Of a stretch of DNA of 64,000 nt, positions 8,664 through 17,581 are shown piece by piece. The stretch comes from Pseudomonas sp. Irchel s3h17. GTDB lineage: Bacteria; Pseudomonadota; Gammaproteobacteria; Pseudomonadales; Pseudomonadaceae. The stretch lies in assembly GCF_900187505.1 (NCBI RefSeq), contig NZ_FYDL01000005.1, positions 96,788 to 160,787 on the forward strand. Direction: 5' to 3'. The translations under genes and the position numbers were made by a program. The notes under the pieces were generated by a model. The model was not told the origin of the DNA. It made no database searches and was given only the letters and a program-made list of their open reading frames with translations. The number at the start of each line of letters is the position of its first letter. Position 1 is the stretch's first letter.

Positions 8664-10318
8664 TCCGGCGCCTATTTGCAGTCCTGGGCCTTGCCGCCTT
8701 CGCTCCCGCCGTTTGGGCGGCCGAGGCACTCACCGGCGAAGTGCACAAGCAACCGCTCAATATTTCGGCAATCCTGATGTTCGTGGCCTTTGTCGGCGCG
8801 ACGCTGTGCATCACCTACTGGGCCTCCAAGCGTAACAATTCGGCTGCCGACTACTATGCGGCGGGCGGCAAGATCACCGGTTTCCAGAACGGCCTGGCGA
8901 TTGCCGGTGACTACATGTCGGCGGCGTCCTTCCTGGGGATTTCCGCGCTGGTGTTCATGTCCGGCTATGACGGTCTGATCTACTCGATCGGCTTCCTGGT
9001 GGGCTGGCCGATCATTCTGTTCCTGATCGCCGAGCGTCTGCGTAACCTGGGTAAATACACCTTTGCCGACGTGGCGTCCTACCGCCTCGGGCAGACCCAG
9101 ATCCGCACCCTGTCTGCCTGCGGTTCGCTGGTGGTGGTGGCGTTCTACCTGATCGCGCAAATGGTCGGTGCCGGCAAACTGATCCAGTTGCTGTTCGGTC
9201 TCGATTACCACGTTGCGGTGATCCTGGTGGGTATCCTGATGTGCATGTATGTGTTGTTCGGCGGCATGCTGGCGACCACCTGGGTACAGATCATCAAGGC
9301 TGTGCTGCTGCTGTCCGGTGCTTCGTTCATGGCACTGATGGTGATGAAGCACGTCAACTTCGACTTCAACATGCTGTTCTCCGAGGCGATCAAGGTTCAC
9401 CCGAAAGGTGAAGCGATCATGAGCCCGGGTGGCCTGGTGAAAGACCCGATCTCCGCGTTCTCCCTGGGCCTGGCGCTGATGTTCGGTACCGCGGGCCTGC
9501 CGCACATCCTGATGCGCTTCTTCACCGTGAGTGATGCAAAGGAAGCTCGCAAGAGCGTGCTGTATGCAACTGGCTTCATCGGCTACTTCTACATCCTGAC
9601 CTTCATCATCGGCTTTGGCGCGATCCTGCTGGTCAGCACCAACCCGGCCTTCAAAGACGCTGCTGGCGCCTTGCTGGGCGGTAACAACATGGCGGCGGTG
9701 CACCTGGCCAACGCGGTGGGTGGCAGTATCTTCCTGGGCTTTATCTCGGCGGTAGCGTTCGCCACCATTCTGGCGGTGGTTGCCGGCCTGACCCTGGCCG
9801 GTGCATCGGCGGTGTCGCATGACCTGTATGCCAGTGTGATCAAGAAGGGCAAGGCCAACGAGAAGGATGAAATCCGCGTTTCGAAAATCACCACCATTGC
9901 CCTGGCGGTGCTGGCGATCGGCCTGGGTATCCTGTTCGAAAGCCAGAACATCGCGTTCATGGTAGGCCTGGCGTTCTCCATTGCGGCGAGCTGCAACTTC
10001 CCGGTCCTGCTGCTTTCCATGTACTGGAAGAAGCTGACCACCCGTGGGGCGATGATTGGCGGCTGGCTGGGCCTGATCAGTGCGGTGGGCTTGATGGTGC
10101 TGGGTCCGACCATCTGGGTGCAGATCCTGCATCACGAGAAGGCGATCTTCCCGTATGAGTACCCGGCGCTGTTCTCGATGATGATTGCGTTTGTCGGGAT
10201 CTGGTTCTTCTCGATCACCGACAAGTCGACGGCGGCGGACAATGAGCGGGCGCTGTTCTTCCCGCAGTTCGTTCGTTCGCAGACCGGGTTGGGGGCGAGT
10301 GGGGCGGTTTCGCACTAA
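8660..10318 (+). CDS. actP: Cation/acetate symporter
   Basis: Inner-membrane sodium:solute symporter (SSS family) taking up acetate and other short monocarboxylates; 552 aa, the family length. A signal-like N-terminus (FAPAVWAAE) is followed by 13-14 hydrophobic segments. Family motifs include [39 protein letters not shown] and [15 protein letters not shown]. It forms a two-gene operon with the DUF485 gene. In Pseudomonas actP is usually activated by a CrbSR-type two-component system; no such site was identified here. A terminator follows. Confidence 0.96.
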   Translation: MIRRLFAVLGLAAFAPAVWAAEALTGEVHKQPLNISAILMFVAFVGATLCITYWASKRNNSAADYYAAGGKITGFQNGLAIAGDYMSAASFLGISALVFMSGYDGLIYSIGFLVGWPIILFLIAERLRNLGKYTFADVASYRLGQTQIRTLSACGSLVVVAFYLIAQMVGAGKLIQLLFGLDYHVAVILVGILMCMYVLFGGMLATTWVQIIKAVLLLSGASFMALMVMKHVNFDFNMLFSEAIKVHPKGEAIMSPGGLVKDPISAFSLGLALMFGTAGLPHILMRFFTVSDAKEARKSVLYATGFIGYFYILTFIIGFGAILLVSTNPAFKDAAGALLGGNNMAAVHLANAVGGSIFLGFISAVAFATILAVVAGLTLAGASAVSHDLYASVIKKGKANEKDEIRVSKITTIALAVLAIGLGILFESQNIAFMVGLAFSIAASCNFPVLLLSMYWKKLTTRGAMIGGWLGLISAVGLMVLGPTIWVQILHHEKAIFPYEYPALFSMMIAFVGIWFFSITDKSTAADNERALFFPQFVRSQTGLGASGAVSH

Positions 10319-10626
10319 GGCTTCAGCGAACTACACATAAGCTGCGTTAAACGAAATGCCCCGGTCCAGAGACCGGGGCATTTTTGTTGGGCGTTGATTA
10401 AAATGCCAGGACAGTGGCGGCTCATCGCTTGAATCACAGCATTGGGCGCCACCAACGTGCGCTGCCCGGCATCACCCCTCACGGCCCTCTTTGGACCATT
10501 ACTGGCCGGATGCCCCGTCGGTAGCTGAAGCCACGCCGCGAGCGAAGTCCAAGGGCTACGCATTACCCGCTCGTGTATCTTGAAACGCCCTTCCCGACGC
10601 TATCAAGTGAAATGCACGGCGCCTAT
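10319..10626. other. Intergenic region downstream of actP
   Basis: Holds the actP terminator and then about 240 bases without a convincing gene, promoter or repeat. It borders the decayed MFS gene and may be part of the same degenerating segment. Confidence 0.45.
10354..10385 (+). terminator. Rho-independent terminator after actP
   Basis: Perfect 13-base stem (arms 10354-10366 and 10371-10383) with loop CAGA and a T-run. Confidence 0.9.
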
Positions 10627-11173
10627 TCAGGCTCCCACTGCTTCGACGCGCGTATGCCCTCGGGCAAAGCGGGTCGCCGATGTCTGCAACAACAGAGCGA
10701 CGGTCAATGTGACCAGCAGCACCGGCGTGGCCAGGGCATTCGCCCGGCTGACATACAAGCCCACAGCGGCCTCGCTGTAGCGGCAGGCGATGGCGACACG
10801 GATATGCACCCGCGCACCGCCGAAAGCCATGCCGAGAATCAACAGGCTCAGTGCTTTCAGTAACAGAGTGTCTGGCATCAGCAACCACATTGACGTGGAA
10901 ATCACCGATAGCGCGATCAGGGCTGACAGATAAGCCAACAGGTTACGACCGGTATTGGCAATGATGACCAGCACCCCGATCAGCGCCATGCCCATGCCAA
11001 ACACCGCATCGAGCACACCAAGTTCAAACAGCGCCCAGCCGTGGCTCGACACATAGACGGGCAGCATAAAGTTGAACGCCCCCGAGGATTGGCCAGATAA
11101 GTACCATCGGCACAAACAGCGTCAGTGGAAGCCTGGCTGGAGCCGCTACTTCGCCAGCCGCCCGTCGATTCAT
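10627..11173 (-). pseudogene. MFS transporter remnant (C-terminal half, frameshifted)
   Basis: Decayed major-facilitator gene. The sequence from an ATG at 11173 (MNRRAAGEVAAPARLPLTLF) reads like a central loop and the start of TM7, but stays in frame only to about 11100. The adjacent frame then continues the same protein (SGQSSGAFNFMLPVYVSS, then LDAVFGMGMALIGVLVIIAN) to a stop at 10627. The break therefore looks like one small indel near 11100-11120. Only about half an MFS protein (TM7-12) is left; the N-terminal half is missing. It lies directly downstream of the DMT exporter gene on the same strand. Confidence 0.68.
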
Positions 11174-12066
11174 ATTGAAGTACGCGCAGGACGCGCGCCC
11201 ATAGCATTGAAAATACGCTGTCCATAGAGGCCGACGGCCAGGCCGAGCACGATCAGCACCACCGCCAGTACTTTGCTCAGCGGCACACTTTCGTTGAATA
11301 CGAAAACAGAACCGAGCATGCCGAAGATCGGCACCAGCAACGACAGTGGCGCTACCGTTGAAACGGGATAGGTCTTGAGCAGCGAGTTCCATATCCAGTA
11401 GGCGAACAGGGTATTGGGGTAGACCTGAAACAGAATCGACAGCACGGCGGTCGTGTCTACCTGATTGACGAACGTGGTATAGCCGGCGCTGCCGTTAACC
11501 GCGTAGTCGAGGGCGAACAACGGGATCGGCGAGAAGGCGCTGGACCAGACCAGAAAGCCGAAGACATCCTTGGTGCTGGCCTTCTTGTTGATGATATTGG
11601 CTACGCTCCATGAGGCTGCGCCAACCAGTACCAGAAGCACGCCTGGCAGGCTGACCGAGCCATCGCTGATCATGATGATGCACAAGAGCCCGGCGAGTGC
11701 GATCAGCATGCCCAGCACCTGAAAGCGTGTCAGCGCTTCCTTGAACACCCACCCGCCCAGCAGGAGGGTGAAGAACGCGCTGAACTGCAGCACCAGCGAG
11801 GCGATTCCTGCCGAGAGTCCGGCCTTGATGCCCAGGTTTACCACGCCCCACAGACCGATGCCGAACACCAGCCCGTAACCGATGATGTAGCGCCAGGGCA
11901 CATCGGGCTTGCGGATGAAGAAGATCGCCGGTAACGCACAGAGACTGAAGCGGATACCCGCCAGGATGAACGGATCTACGGTTGCCAGTCCCAGTTTGAT
12001 CACCGAGAAATTGACACCCCAGATTGCCGTGATCAGTACAGCCAACACTACGTGCAGTGGTTTCAT
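11170..12066 (-). CDS. DMT-family transporter (two EamA domains)
   Basis: 298-aa inner-membrane exporter of the drug/metabolite transporter superfamily, ten predicted TM segments in two EamA repeats (about residues 5-135 and 145-285). The starts of the repeats, VLITAIWGVNFSVIKLGL and LVLVGAASWSVANIINKK, are characteristic. Members export amino acids or metabolites; the substrate here is unknown. It is the fourth leftward gene after the HxlR-MFS divergent region, preceded by a broken small gene and followed by a decayed MFS gene, so the cluster may be eroding. AAGG lies about 11 bases before the ATG. Confidence 0.88.
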   Translation of the reverse strand: MKPLHVVLAVLITAIWGVNFSVIKLGLATVDPFILAGIRFSLCALPAIFFIRKPDVPWRYIIGYGLVFGIGLWGVVNLGIKAGLSAGIASLVLQFSAFFTLLLGGWVFKEALTRFQVLGMLIALAGLLCIIMISDGSVSLPGVLLVLVGAASWSVANIINKKASTKDVFGFLVWSSAFSPIPLFALDYAVNGSAGYTTFVNQVDTTAVLSILFQVYPNTLFAYWIWNSLLKTYPVSTVAPLSLLVPIFGMLGSVFVFNESVPLSKVLAVVLIVLGLAVGLYGQRIFNAMGARPARTSI

Positions 12067-12097
12067 TGATGAGTTGCCTTCATGATGGTGGGCTGTG

Positions 12098-12279
12098 TCA
12101 CGCTACGGACGTCAGGCTATCGGCGAGGCTCACTCGGGAAAACAGCGCTTGCATCCAGGCCTGGGCTCTACCTGGAGGTCGATTATCTGGTCAATTTCCC
12201 CGCGCGGATTCACCGAAGCGGCGGCGTTGAGAAAAGGAGTGCGATCACCATAACCAACATTCTTTACACGGTTAAGCAT
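12098..12279 (-). pseudogene. Small unrecognised gene, probably frameshifted
   Basis: An ATG at 12279-12277 is preceded at good spacing by AGAGG. It opens a frame of 49 aa (start MLNRVKNVGYGDRTPFLNAA, end GCKRCFPE) that stops at 12130. Around 12165 another frame takes over with plausible protein sequence (RAQAWMQALFSRVSLADSL) ending at 12098. The simplest reading is one gene of about 60-65 codons with a one-base indel, or the fused ends of a larger deleted gene. It sits 62 bases downstream of the ferredoxin gene on the same strand. I do not recognise the product. If the 49-aa frame is real, its Cys-rich end is unusual. Confidence 0.4.
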
Positions 12280-12341
12280 AATCAAACCTCTTTTAGTTTG
12301 TTTAAACGCTTTAAATAAAGACCGGACTGCAACTGCAACGA

Positions 12342-12638
12342 TCAGCTAATGATATCAATGGCTACTTCACCTCTTATCCGGCATTGACAGGCCAGTCGGT
12401 ATTCTTCACCGCTGTAACCCAGTACCTCGATAAAAGCCTCTTCATCATCATCCCGAGGATTCAACGCCCCGATACCTGATGTAACCCTGATCAGACAGGC
12501 GCCACACGCCCCTACGCGGCAGCCCAGAGGAATCACGCTTTTTCCTCCAGCCTCGTACTCTATATCCGTAAAGGGGGCATTGACCGGTAGCTGAAATTCA
12601 AGTTGATGCGAGGTAATAGTTAATGTGTGCAGTGCCAT
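12342..12638 (-). CDS. Plant-type 2Fe-2S ferredoxin
   Basis: 98-aa soluble electron carrier. The cluster ligands are visible as C-x4-C-x2-C in GCRVGACGACLIRV (about residues 40-48) and the fourth Cys in RLACQC near residue 83. This spacing is that of plant-type ferredoxins serving oxygenases and reductases. GAGG lies 5 bases before the ATG. It is placed between an MFS exporter and a broken small gene in an apparent operon; no oxygenase or reductase partner is present, so its partner is either elsewhere or lost. An orphan ferredoxin in a transporter cluster is unusual. Confidence 0.9.
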   Translation of the reverse strand: MALHTLTITSHQLEFQLPVNAPFTDIEYEAGGKSVIPLGCRVGACGACLIRVTSGIGALNPRDDDEEAFIEVLGYSGEEYRLACQCRIRGEVAIDIIS

Positions 12639-12734
12639 ACATGCCTCATATTAATGTTCAAGTTTGTGTGGCAGGCACACAGTTCCACGCCAGAGTTTGT
12701 AAACAATGGAAATAGGTTTTCAAGGTTCAAGAAG

Positions 12735-13994
12735 TTATCGGGAAGTCAGCTCCAGATACAACCAATACAACAGGGCTATCCCACTGAAGGCGGCACCCAA
12801 CAGGCAAACGGCCACCCAGCCAAAGTGAGCATAAGTGTAAGTGGCAGCCATTGCGCCCACACCGCTACCCACTGAGTAGAAACACATGTAGGCGCCCACC
12901 AGACGGCTTTGCGCATCGGGCCGCGCCGCGAAGATCAGGCTCTGATTGGTCACATGCACCGCTTGCACGGCAAAGTCCAGCAGGACTACGCCCACCACCA
13001 TGGCCAGCAATGAGCTTTCAATAAACGCGGTTGGCAGCCAGGACAAGGTCAATAGCACCAGTGCAATGCCTGTCGTGCGGTTGCCGAGCCCTTGGTCGGC
13101 CAGTCGTCCGGCCCGTGCTGCGGCCAGTGCGCCGGCCACTCCGGCCAGACCGAACAGGCCGATCTGGGTATGTGACAGCGACAGCGGAGGCGCGCTTAGC
13201 GGCAGTACCATTGCGGTCCACAACACGCTGAATGCGGCGAATATGAGCAAGGCGAAGGTGCCTCTGACGCGCAGCGTGTGTTCTGTCAGATACAACTGGA
13301 AGACCGAACGCAGTAACTGCCAGTAGCTGCCTTTGACTGGCGGCGTTGTCGACGCTGGCATGGTTCGGTATAGCACCAGCGCCATGCCAACCATCAAGGC
13401 TGCCGACACGAAGTAGACGCCTCGCCATCCGGCCAGGTCGGCCACCGCGCCAGAGACGAAGCGGGCGAGCAGTATGCCCAGCACTACGCCACTGGTCACC
13501 GTTCCGATGGCTTCGCCACGTTGGTCCGGGCTTGCCAGTGTGGCAGCGTAGGCGACCACCACTTGAACCACGACGGCCATCAGACCGACCAGCACCATCG
13601 CGCCGAGCAGCATGCCCCAACCTTGGGCCAGTCCTACTGCGCACAAGGCCACGGCCGACATCAGCATCTGCGTCAGGATGAGTTTCTTGCGGTTCAGCAG
13701 ATCGCCCAGAGGGACTATGAAAAGCAGTCCCACCGCATATCCGGCCTGAGTAGCAGTGACCACCACGCCGATAGTGCTGGGCGGAACCGACAGGCTGGCG
13801 GCCATGGACTCCAGCAGCGGTTGTGCGAAATAGACATTGGCCACGGCCATGGCGCAAGTGACAGCGAAGAGAAGTGTCTGGTAACGGCTGAGGGGGGTGA
13901 CTGCACGCCCCTGAGGGGGAAGAGTGGTAGCTCCGCCTGCTGATTTTTCGGCTTCGAAGTCCATTTTCAAAGGTTTTTGAGGGTTCAGCGTCAT
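12735..13994 (-). CDS. MFS transporter (drug/arabinose-efflux type)
   Basis: Inner-membrane major facilitator of 419 aa with 12 TM segments after a 40-residue cytoplasmic N-terminus. The motif-A loop (PLGDLLNRKKLILTQMLMS, about residues 95-113) and the region DQRGEAIGTVTSGVVLGILL place it among YnfM/AraJ-like efflux proteins. The ATG at 13994 with AAGGA 7 bases upstream is preferred over the GTG just before it. Divergent from an HxlR regulator, which is the usual arrangement for an inducible exporter; the substrate is unknown. Confidence 0.88.
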   Translation of the reverse strand: MTLNPQKPLKMDFEAEKSAGGATTLPPQGRAVTPLSRYQTLLFAVTCAMAVANVYFAQPLLESMAASLSVPPSTIGVVVTATQAGYAVGLLFIVPLGDLLNRKKLILTQMLMSAVALCAVGLAQGWGMLLGAMVLVGLMAVVVQVVVAYAATLASPDQRGEAIGTVTSGVVLGILLARFVSGAVADLAGWRGVYFVSAALMVGMALVLYRTMPASTTPPVKGSYWQLLRSVFQLYLTEHTLRVRGTFALLIFAAFSVLWTAMVLPLSAPPLSLSHTQIGLFGLAGVAGALAAARAGRLADQGLGNRTTGIALVLLTLSWLPTAFIESSLLAMVVGVVLLDFAVQAVHVTNQSLIFAARPDAQSRLVGAYMCFYSVGSGVGAMAATYTYAHFGWVAVCLLGAAFSGIALLYWLYLELTSR

Positions 13995-14067
13995 CACTCC
14001 ATCCTTGGAATTATGTGGTTTCGAAAGAAAACCGATGCGTTGATTTTTAGCAAATCAAGTTTTAATA

Positions 14068-14084
14068 TACAACTAGTTTTTGTA
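14068..14084. promoter_or_regulatory. Candidate HxlR operator (inverted repeat)
   Basis: TACAA-N7-TTGTA in an AT-rich stretch of the 152-base gap between the divergent MFS and HxlR genes. The position suits autoregulation and exporter control. The arms are short, so this is tentative. Confidence 0.35.
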
Positions 14085-14146
14085 AAAAAAATCGTCTGCC
14101 GTTAGGGCTTTTTCATAAACAATCTGCCCGGGAAGGTTGGAGAGTC

Positions 14147-14602
14147 ATGGCCAGACAGAAGCAACTGGCACAGAGCGAATGCCCCGTGGCCCGGACACTT
14201 GAGGCTATCGGAGATCGTTGGGTATTGATGATCATTCGTGACGCTTTCGATGACGTTCGCCGCTTCAGTGAATTCCAGAAGCGTCTTGGGCTTGCCAGAA
14301 ACATCCTTACGGTCAAGCTCAAGATGTTGGTCGAGTTGGGCGTATTCGACGTCCAGCCGGCGTCCGACGGCAGTGCCTACAAGGAGTATGTTCTAACCGA
14401 GATGGGGCGCTCCGTGTTTCCCATAGTGGTCAGCATGCGCCAGTGGGGTGAGCGCTTCCTCTTCAGTAAGGGCGAGCGTTATTCGGTTCTGCTGGACAAC
14501 GACCTGGCGGAGCCGGTCGAGATCATCGCGGTCCGTTCCAGAGGGGGCAAGGTATTGACCCCGGCAGATTGCCACCGGCGCGTGGTCAGGCGCGATGCCT
14601 GA
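14147..14602 (+). CDS. HxlR-family transcriptional regulator
   Basis: 151-aa winged-helix regulator. The HxlR signature is clear: an N-terminal cysteine in SECPVARTLEAIGDRW, then the helix-turn-helix with RFSEFQKRLGLARNILTVKL and the wing LVELGVFDVQP. HxlR proteins typically sense electrophiles or oxidants, often through that conserved Cys, and control adjacent exporters or detoxifying genes. It is divergent from the MFS gene, so control of the MFS-ferredoxin-DMT cluster is likely by context. The GGAGAG run before the ATG is a good ribosome site. Confidence 0.9.
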   Translation: MARQKQLAQSECPVARTLEAIGDRWVLMIIRDAFDDVRRFSEFQKRLGLARNILTVKLKMLVELGVFDVQPASDGSAYKEYVLTEMGRSVFPIVVSMRQWGERFLFSKGERYSVLLDNDLAEPVEIIAVRSRGGKVLTPADCHRRVVRRDA

Positions 14603-14904
14603 TAGTCGCCGGCTCTGCCGGCAGCCCAGACAGTCATCCTGTTTCTTGAGGGGCGCGTCATGGGCATCGAAATCCTCTCACTGTCCGATCCGGTCCGCTG
14701 ATCCGGCTGTCATTGGGGAAATGCATGGCGGCGCCAGATGCGGGTTGTATGCGCCGTGCAACCATTGAAGCTATACATTGGGGATAGCCTTCGGCCACCT
14801 GGGCTGAGCGACGCTTGTGTGCACTGCCAGCCAGTCGCCGACGTTCATGCAGTCAATTAATGTATCCACCTTGTCTGCCGCAGCAGGCGTCTGATTGTTC
14901 GGCG

Positions 14905-15078
14905 TCTCGCGGGCCGGCGGAGCAGGCTCAGGGCGAGGGCGCCCTGAGCCTGGGCGAAGGGCTGAACGAAAGGGGCAAGAGTGCTTTGGTTACTTTGGGC
15001 TGGCACTCGGCTTTTCGAAAGTGACCTGCCGTGAGGGCGGAACCATAACGGGCCGTTATCGAGGAAACGGATATGTAC
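14905..15078 (-). repeat. Interspersed intergenic repeat (GTACATATCCG type)
   Basis: Read on the minus strand it begins GTACATATCCGTTTCCTCG at 15078 and continues through GGTTCCGCCCTCACGGC, GGTCACTTT and AAAGTAACCAAAG into a GC-rich end. The same order of blocks, diverged, occurs in the opposite orientation at 37056-37240. This is a recurrent intergenic sequence in fluorescent Pseudomonas genomes. The right-hand boundary is approximate. Confidence 0.6.
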
Positions 15079-15123
15079 TCGATCATGGTGCTAGTTGCCG
15101 TTCGCTAAAAAGGACACAAACAA

Positions 15124-15153
15124 AAACGGCCGCTATATAAATAGAGGCCGTTT
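15124..15153 (-). terminator. Rho-independent terminator after gltA
   Basis: AAACGGCC (15124-15131) pairs with GGCCGTTT (15146-15153) around an AT-rich 14-base loop; on the gltA strand it ends in GTTTTTGTTTG. Confidence 0.75.
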
Positions 15154-15188
15154 CCGGTGCAACTCAACAAGCTACAACAAGGCAGCGC

Positions 15189-16478
15189 TTACTTGCGGTC
15201 TTCCAGCTTGGTAATGTCACGCGACTCGTAGCCGGTGTACAGCTGGCGCGGGCGGCCGATCTTGTACGGGCTGGAGAGCATTTCTTTCCAGTGGGAGATC
15301 CAGCCGACGGTCCGCGCCAGGGCGAAGATCACGGTGAACATGCTGGTTGGAATGCCGATCGCCTTGAGGATGATCCCCGAGTAGAAGTCGACGTTCGGGT
15401 ACAGCGAGCGCTCGATGAAGTACGGGTCGGTCAGGGCGATCTCTTCCAGGCGCATGGCCAGTTCGAGTTGCGGATCGTTCTGGATGCCGAGTTCCTTGAG
15501 CACTTCGTCGCAGGTCTTTTTCATGACGGTGGCGCGTGGGTCGCGGTTTTTGTAAACCCGGTGACCGAAGCCCATCAGTTTGAACGGATCGTTCTTGTCC
15601 TTGGCCTTGGCAATGAATTTGTCGATGTTCGAGACATCGCCAATTTCGTCGAGCATGGTCAATACGGCTTCGTTGGCGCCGCCGTGAGCCGGGCCCCAGA
15701 GGGCTGCGATGCCGGCAGCGATACAGGCGAACGGGTTGGCGCCCGAGGAGCCTGCCAGGCGTACGGTGGAGGTCGATGCGTTCTGCTCGTGGTCGGCATG
15801 GAGGATGAAGATCCGGTCCATGGCCTTGGCGAGTACCGGGCTGATCGGTTTGATCTCGCACGGGGTGTTGAACATCATGTGCAGGAAGTTTTCCGCGTAC
15901 GACAGGTCGTTGCGCGGGTACATCATGGGTTGGCCCATGGAGTACTTGTAAACCATCGCTGCCAGGGTCGGCATCTTGGCAACCAGGCGGATCGCGGAGA
16001 TTTCGCGATGCTGCGGGTTATTGATGTCCAGGGAGTCGTGGTAGAAGGCCGACAGGGCGCCGACTACACCGCACATCACGGCCATTGGGTGGGCGTCGCG
16101 ACGGAAGCCGTTGAAGAAGGTCTTCAACTGCTCGTGAACCATGGTGTGGTTCTTCACGGTGCCAACGAACTGGGCCTTTTGCTCTGCTGTCGGCAGTTCG
16201 CCGTTGAGCAGCAGGTAGCAGGTTTCCAGGTAGTCCGACTTCTCGGCCAGTTGTTCGATCGGGTAGCCGCGGTGCAGCAGAATGCCGTTATCGCCGTCAA
16301 TATAGGTAATCTTCGACTCGCAGGAAGCGGTCGACATGAAGCCCGGGTCAAAGGTGAAGCGGCCCGTGGCCGTCAGGCCCCGAACGTCGATAACATCGGG
16401 ACCAACGGTGCCGGTTAAAATGGGCAGCTCGACGGGGGCTGCGCCCTCGATGATCAACTGCGCTTTTTTGTCAGCCAT
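15189..16478 (-). CDS. gltA: Citrate synthase (type II)
   Basis: Condenses acetyl-CoA and oxaloacetate to citrate, the entry step of the TCA cycle. 429 aa, the length of the hexameric NADH-sensitive proteobacterial form. Active-site blocks are visible: [19 protein letters not shown] with the catalytic His near 265, [15 protein letters not shown] with His near 306, and the Asp in [12 protein letters not shown]. Perfect AGGAGG 4 bases upstream of the ATG and a strong sigma70 promoter at 16537-16564. Divergent from the sdh-suc operon, which lets the two halves of the cycle be controlled from one intergenic region. Confidence 0.98.
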   Translation of the reverse strand: MADKKAQLIIEGAAPVELPILTGTVGPDVIDVRGLTATGRFTFDPGFMSTASCESKITYIDGDNGILLHRGYPIEQLAEKSDYLETCYLLLNGELPTAEQKAQFVGTVKNHTMVHEQLKTFFNGFRRDAHPMAVMCGVVGALSAFYHDSLDINNPQHREISAIRLVAKMPTLAAMVYKYSMGQPMMYPRNDLSYAENFLHMMFNTPCEIKPISPVLAKAMDRIFILHADHEQNASTSTVRLAGSSGANPFACIAAGIAALWGPAHGGANEAVLTMLDEIGDVSNIDKFIAKAKDKNDPFKLMGFGHRVYKNRDPRATVMKKTCDEVLKELGIQNDPQLELAMRLEEIALTDPYFIERSLYPNVDFYSGIILKAIGIPTSMFTVIFALARTVGWISHWKEMLSSPYKIGRPRQLYTGYESRDITKLEDRK

Positions 16479-16536
16479 GTGGCCTCCTATTTATGCTTGA
16501 AATCATCAGACAGACCCCCCACGCAGGGCCCGCACC

Positions 16537-16564
16537 ACTATAGTGAGATAAATTCGAATGTCAA
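16537..16564 (-). promoter_or_regulatory. Sigma70 promoter of gltA
   Basis: On the minus strand: TTGACA (16564-16559), 16-base spacer, TATAGT (16542-16537). Near-consensus; predicted start near 16530 gives a leader of about 50 bases. Confidence 0.78.
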
Positions 16565-16678
16565 TTTGCCTAAAGTCTTGCTCCAGAAGGCTTTAACCGG
16601 ACTTTTTCCTCGAAATTACCTGCCGTTTACGCCTTTTATTGCGCTTGTGCAATCAGCTATTAGGGGAAGGTGAACGCG

Positions 16679-16707
16679 TTGTCATTAGTAGCCTAACTGT
16701 CTATACT
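16679..16707 (+). promoter_or_regulatory. Sigma70 promoter of the sdh-suc operon
   Basis: TTGTCA (16679-16684), 17-base spacer, TATACT (16702-16707). The predicted start near 16714 leaves a leader of about 128 bases before the sdhC GTG, long enough for post-transcriptional control. Confidence 0.75.
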
Positions 16708-16841
16708 CGGCCACCGACCGCCAGGGGCTTTTGGGCCTGCTTTATTGGGGGTCGCATCCCTGGGTGGTGGTTACCTGACCAGTGCACTCCCCAACAACTT
16801 TGCCCTGATTGTTAGGGGCTCTTCAGTGTGAAAAAAAAGCC

Positions 16842-17216
16842 GTGAAAAGCCAACGACCTGTAAACCTAGACCTAAGGACCATCAAACTCCCCATCACCGG
16901 CGTTACGTCGTTTCTTCACCGTGTTTCCGGCATCATCCTCTTCCTGGGCCTTGGCTTCATGCTGTATGCATTGGGCAAATCCCTGGGTTCCGAGGAAGGT
17001 TTTGCCGACGTGAAGGCATGCTTGACCAGTCCGCTGGCCAAGTTCGTAGCATGGGGCCTCCTGTCCGCTCTGCTGTATCACCTGGTAGCCGGTGTGCGCC
17101 ATTTGATCATGGACATGGGCATCGGTGAGACGCTGGAAGGCGGCCGCCTGGGCTCGAAAATTATCATCGCCGTTTCCGTGGTGTTGATCGTTCTGGCAGG
17201 AGTTTGGATATGGTAA
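16842..17216 (+). CDS. sdhC: Succinate dehydrogenase cytochrome b556 subunit
   Basis: Membrane anchor of complex II, 124 aa with three TM segments (about residues 30-50, 70-90 and 105-124). HRVSGIILFLGLG and the haem/quinone region LYHLVAGVRHLIMD are diagnostic. The GTG at 16842 fits family starts (KSQRPVNLDLRTIKLP); no strong Shine-Dalgarno is close to it (AGGGG is about 22 bases upstream), and a 5-codon mini-frame (GTG AAA AAA AAG CCG TGA, 16828-16845) overlaps it. Overlaps sdhD by 7 bases. Confidence 0.96.
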   Translation: MKSQRPVNLDLRTIKLPITGVTSFLHRVSGIILFLGLGFMLYALGKSLGSEEGFADVKACLTSPLAKFVAWGLLSALLYHLVAGVRHLIMDMGIGETLEGGRLGSKIIIAVSVVLIVLAGVWIW

Positions 17217-17578
17217 CCAGCGTTACGAACCTTTCGCGTTCGGGCCTCTATGACTGGATGGCGCAGCGTGTGTCTGCGGTTGTTCTCGCGGCTTATTTCA
17301 TTTTCCTGATCGGATACCTCGCAGCGAATCCGGGCATTGGCTACGAGCAGTGGCATGGCCTGTTCGCCCACAACGGGATGCGTATCTTCAGTCTGCTGGC
17401 CCTCGTTGCCCTGGGCGCTCACGCCTGGGTCGGCATGTGGACCATCGCGACCGACTACCTGACGCCGATGGCGCTGGGCAAGTCCGCGACTGCAGTACGT
17501 TTCCTTTTCCAGGCAGTATGCGGCGTTGCGATGTTCGCTTACTTCGTCTGGGGTGTGCAGATTCTCTGGGGTATCTGA
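17210..17578 (+). CDS. sdhD: Succinate dehydrogenase hydrophobic anchor subunit
   Basis: Second membrane anchor of complex II, 122 aa with three TM segments. SGLYDWMAQRVSAVVLAAYF and ALGAHAWVGMWTIATDYLTP are family hallmarks; the His in GAHAW is the expected haem-b ligand position and Asp-Tyr in TDYL the quinone-site pair. The ATG at 17210 lies inside the last codons of sdhC, so translation is coupled. sdhA starts 3 bases after its stop. Confidence 0.96.
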   Translation: MVTSVTNLSRSGLYDWMAQRVSAVVLAAYFIFLIGYLAANPGIGYEQWHGLFAHNGMRIFSLLALVALGAHAWVGMWTIATDYLTPMALGKSATAVRFLFQAVCGVAMFAYFVWGVQILWGI

Positions 17579-17581
17579 TTC

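Larger units (their letters stand above)
14603..15188. other. Non-coding stretch between HxlR gene and gltA
   Basis: No convincing gene. It holds an interspersed Pseudomonas repeat (about 14905-15078) and the gltA terminator. Open frames across the repeat have no family resemblance and are taken as spurious. Confidence 0.6.

Noticed and set aside
8672..10315. Long open frame antisense to actP
   Set aside because: Codon mirror of a GC-rich gene; no family motifs, rich in Arg/Gln/His, no ribosome site. The same applies to long antisense frames over sdhA, sucA, sucB, lpd, sucC, htpG and the acyl-CoA ligase.
12130..12279. RiPP precursor peptide with a Cys-rich core
   Set aside because: No maturation enzyme nearby and a second frame continues the protein-like sequence, so a broken gene is simpler.
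14895..15140. Small protein genes between HxlR gene and gltA
   Set aside because: They coincide with an interspersed repeat whose relative at 37056 does not keep the frames.
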